Origin: an uncultured Negativicutes bacterium
GTDB lineage: Bacteria > Bacillota > Negativicutes > Acidaminococcales > Acidaminococcaceae
Length of the DNA stretch: 7,658 bases
Direction: 5' to 3'
NCBI GenBank assembly: GCA_937926555.1
Contig: CALAZX010000039.1
Coordinates: 1 to 7,658, forward strand
This document shows positions 5,969 to 7,658 of the stretch, one piece after another; positions within the stretch are counted from its first letter, which is position 1, and each line of letters opens with the position of its first letter. Under the pieces are notes generated by a model. The model saw only the letters and a list, made by a program, of their open reading frames with translations. It was not told where the DNA came from and ran no database searches. The translations under genes were made by a program, and so were the position numbers.

Positions 5969-6703
5969 ATGCATAGATTTTTCATACCCCAGCCTTACAA
6001 AGAGCAGATGATCATCAGCGGGATGGACGCGCACCACATCCAGGATGTGCTGCGCATGCAGGTGGGGACAAGAGTACAGGTGGTGGCTGACGACGGCGTC
6101 AGCGCCCTGATGGAGATCACCGGGTTCACCGGCAACACGGTGGCGGTGAAAGAGATCGAGATCCTGCGGGAGAGCCACGAGCCCTCCGTGCAGCTGACCC
6201 TGCTCCAGGGTCTGGCCAAAGGCGAGAAGATGGAGCTGATCATCCAGAAGGCCGTGGAGATCGGGGTGGGGGACATCCACCCGGTGGCCATGGTCCATTC
6301 CGTGGTTAGGCTGGACGGGCCCAAGGCGGCCAAGAAGGTGGAGCGGTGGCAGAAGATATCCGAAGCCGCCGCCAAACAGAGCAAGCGGGACCGGATCCCC
6401 ACCATCCATCCGGTGCGGAAGCTGACGGAAGTGCTGGCGGAGCTGGACTGCGACCTGCTGCTGATGGCCTATGAGAGCGAGAACCAGCTGGGCCTCAGGG
6501 AGGCGCTGCAGCGTCATCCCCAGGCGGAGCGGATTGCGCTGATCATCGGGCCGGAAGGAGGCCTCTCCAACGAGGAGGTGGCCGCGGCGGAGGAGGCCGG
6601 CGCCCAGGTGGTGACACTGGGACCCCGGATCCTGCGGACCGAGACGGCGGGACTGGTGGCGGCATCCGCCATCTTATACGAGACAGGGAACTTAGGAGGA
6701 TGA
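5969..6703 (+). CDS. rsmE: 16S rRNA (uracil(1498)-N(3))-methyltransferase RsmE
   Basis: RsmE uses S-adenosylmethionine to make m3U1498 in 16S rRNA of the assembled small subunit (established for the family). The product is 244 residues, the usual length. An N-terminal PUA-like RNA-binding domain (1 to about 70) has MHRFFI at the start and the HHIQDVLRMQVG segment. The C-terminal SPOUT domain contains ALIIGPEGGLSNEEV (GPEGG at 194-198) and the knot motif LGPRILRTETAGL (217-229), which bind the cofactor. The helix KMELIIQKAVEIGV and the AAKQSKRDRIP segment are also typical. The start has AAGGAG (5958-5963), 5 nt before the ATG. It is transcribed from its own extended -10 promoter and followed by prmA after only 2 nt. 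In B. subtilis the order is the reverse, prmA then rsmE. Confidence 0.95.
   Translation: MHRFFIPQPYKEQMIISGMDAHHIQDVLRMQVGTRVQVVADDGVSALMEITGFTGNTVAVKEIEILRESHEPSVQLTLLQGLAKGEKMELIIQKAVEIGVGDIHPVAMVHSVVRLDGPKAAKKVERWQKISEAAAKQSKRDRIPTIHPVRKLTEVLAELDCDLLLMAYESENQLGLREALQRHPQAERIALIIGPEGGLSNEEVAAAEEAGAQVVTLGPRILRTETAGLVAASAILYETGNLGG
6694..6700 (+). promoter_or_regulatory. Ribosome binding site of prmA inside the end of rsmE
   Basis: AGGAGGA (6694-6700) lies in the last two sense codons of rsmE. It is correctly spaced for the ATG at 6706. The in-frame ATG at 6700 overlaps the rsmE TGA but abuts the Shine-Dalgarno with no spacing, so 6706 is favoured. The arrangement implies translational coupling. 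Confidence 0.7.
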
Positions 6704-6705
6704 GG

Positions 6706-7658
6706 ATGACAGAGCTGGAGAGACAGGAAGCGGAGAACAATGAGGAGCCCATGGAGCAGTGGCTGGAGGTCAGCGTCAAGGTGACCCATCCGGCGGTGGA
6801 AGTGGTGGCGGAGATCTTCCGCGAGGCCGGCGCCCGGAACGGCGTGGTCATCGAGGACCCCCAGCTGATGGAGGACCTGCGGGAGGAGAACACCTGGGAG
6901 CTCTGCCCTCCGAAGAAGGAGGGGGAGAACCTGGCGATTGTCACTGTGAAGGCCTATTACCCCGACGACGAGGAGCTGTCCCGGCGGCTGGGAGAGATCG
7001 AGGCCGCCTTCACCCGGGTGGAGGGCCGCATCGGCGCCTTCCGCTATTCCCCCACGCTGTTCCGCACCGTCAGCGAGAAGGACTGGGCCAACGCCTGGAA
7101 ACAGTACTTCCACGTGACGAGAGTGGGCAAGCATTTTGTGATCAAGCCCTCCTGGGAGAAATATGAGGTGGAGGAGGGGGATGTAATCCTGGACCTGGAC
7201 CCCGGCATGGCGTTCGGCACCGGCACCCATCCCACCACCTTCATGTGCCTGGAGAACCTGGAGGACCTGGTCCATCCGGACACCCAGGTCTTCGACGTGG
7301 GCACCGGCAGCGGCATCCTGGCCATGGCGGCGGCCATGCTGGGAGCCACGGACATCCGCGCGGTGGACATCGACGGACGTGCGGTGCGGGCCGCCCGGAG
7401 CAACATCCGGAAGGCCGGCCTGGAGGACCGTATCCAGGTGAAGCAGGGCGACCTGCTCCAGGGCACCGACGGCAAGGCGGACCTGATCGTGGCCAACATC
7501 CTGGCGGACATCATCCAGCTGCTGCTGCCGGATGTTCCCGGAAAACTGAAAGACGACGGCATCTTCCTCTGCAGCGGCATTATCAAGGAGGCCCAGCCCG
7601 AGATCACGGAAGCGGCGGAGAAAGTGGGCCTGAAGATCACCCGCATCTCCTCCATGGG
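6706..7658 (+). CDS. prmA: Ribosomal protein L11 methyltransferase PrmA, 3'-truncated
   Basis: PrmA trimethylates ribosomal protein L11 with S-adenosylmethionine. The window covers 317 codons plus 2 bases with no stop; from the family pattern only the last couple of dozen residues should be missing. The N-terminal substrate-recognition domain (from about 20) begins EQWLEVSVKV and carries a Glu-rich linker. The conserved junction WANAWKQYFHVTRVG (127-141) follows. Then come the diagnostic DPGMAFGTGTHPTT (165-178), the SAM-binding motif FDVGTGSGILA (196-206), the acidic VDID motif (about 220-223) and DLIVANILADII (259-270). Residues 2-17 are an acidic extension before the first domain. The start at 6706 rests on the spacing of AGGAGG. 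It is co-transcribed with rsmE. Confidence 0.95.
   Translation, partial: MTELERQEAENNEEPMEQWLEVSVKVTHPAVEVVAEIFREAGARNGVVIEDPQLMEDLREENTWELCPPKKEGENLAIVTVKAYYPDDEELSRRLGEIEAAFTRVEGRIGAFRYSPTLFRTVSEKDWANAWKQYFHVTRVGKHFVIKPSWEKYEVEEGDVILDLDPGMAFGTGTHPTTFMCLENLEDLVHPDTQVFDVGTGSGILAMAAAMLGATDIRAVDIDGRAVRAARSNIRKAGLEDRIQVKQGDLLQGTDGKADLIVANILADIIQLLLPDVPGKLKDDGIFLCSGIIKEAQPEITEAAEKVGLKITRISSM

Noticed and set aside
5471..6517. 348-residue minus-strand frame spanning the dnaJ end, terminator and rsmE
   Set aside because: It runs across the dnaJ terminator and the rsmE promoter, is His/Gln-rich as expected for antisense translation, and overlaps two certain genes.
7044..7655. 203-residue minus-strand frame opposite prmA
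   Set aside because: It is a shadow of prmA, whose motifs are intact throughout on the + strand.
1..7658. CRISPR array, tRNA/rRNA gene, insertion sequence, phage or defence genes
   Set aside because: The strand is almost fully filled by seven recognisable housekeeping genes with short, explained gaps; no spaced repeats, transposase motifs or RNA gene signatures were seen.

Overview
The window is a conserved bacterial protein-quality-control locus. All genes are on the + strand, in the order 'hemW (3' part) - terminator - promoter/CIRCE - hrcA - grpE - dnaK - dnaJ - terminator - promoter - rsmE - prmA' (3' end cut off). The organism is most likely a member of the Bacillota with a GC-rich genome. 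The reasons are the HrcA/CIRCE control, the hemW-hrcA-grpE-dnaK-dnaJ order, and a DnaK that lacks the N-terminal insertion typical of proteobacterial DnaK. The wording of DnaK and HrcA looks to me like Negativicutes, but that is an impression and not a demonstrated placement.

Region 1 (1-865) holds about the last three quarters of HemW, the radical-SAM heme chaperone. It ends in an intrinsic terminator whose stem encodes the last residues and whose loop contains the stop codon. Region 2 (885-5868) is the heat-shock operon. A vegetative-type promoter (TTGACA-N17-TATCCT) is followed at once by a perfect CIRCE operator, then hrcA (repressor), grpE (nucleotide exchange factor), dnaK (Hsp70) and dnaJ (Hsp40). 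A strong terminator (11-bp stem, 7 T) closes it. The only sizeable internal gap is the 126 nt before dnaK. It holds an imperfect hairpin directly after the grpE stop, then an A-rich, G-poor leader with a strong Shine-Dalgarno. Region 3 (5904-7658) is a second transcription unit started by an extended -10 promoter. It encodes RsmE (16S rRNA m3U1498 methyltransferase) and PrmA (ribosomal protein L11 methyltransferase), separated by 2 nt.

In function, HrcA represses its own operon through CIRCE until heat or unfolded protein titrates the GroEL that keeps it active. DnaK, DnaJ and GrpE then form one folding machine. RsmE and PrmA modify the ribosome and form a separately controlled housekeeping unit.

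I see no mobile element, CRISPR array, RNA gene or undescribed multi-gene system here. The points worth a second look are small: the terminator/stop-codon overlap, a roughly 30-residue insertion in HemW, the architecture of the grpE-dnaK gap, the deviating codon choice of dnaK, the weak dnaJ ribosome site, and the rsmE-before-prmA order with its own promoter.
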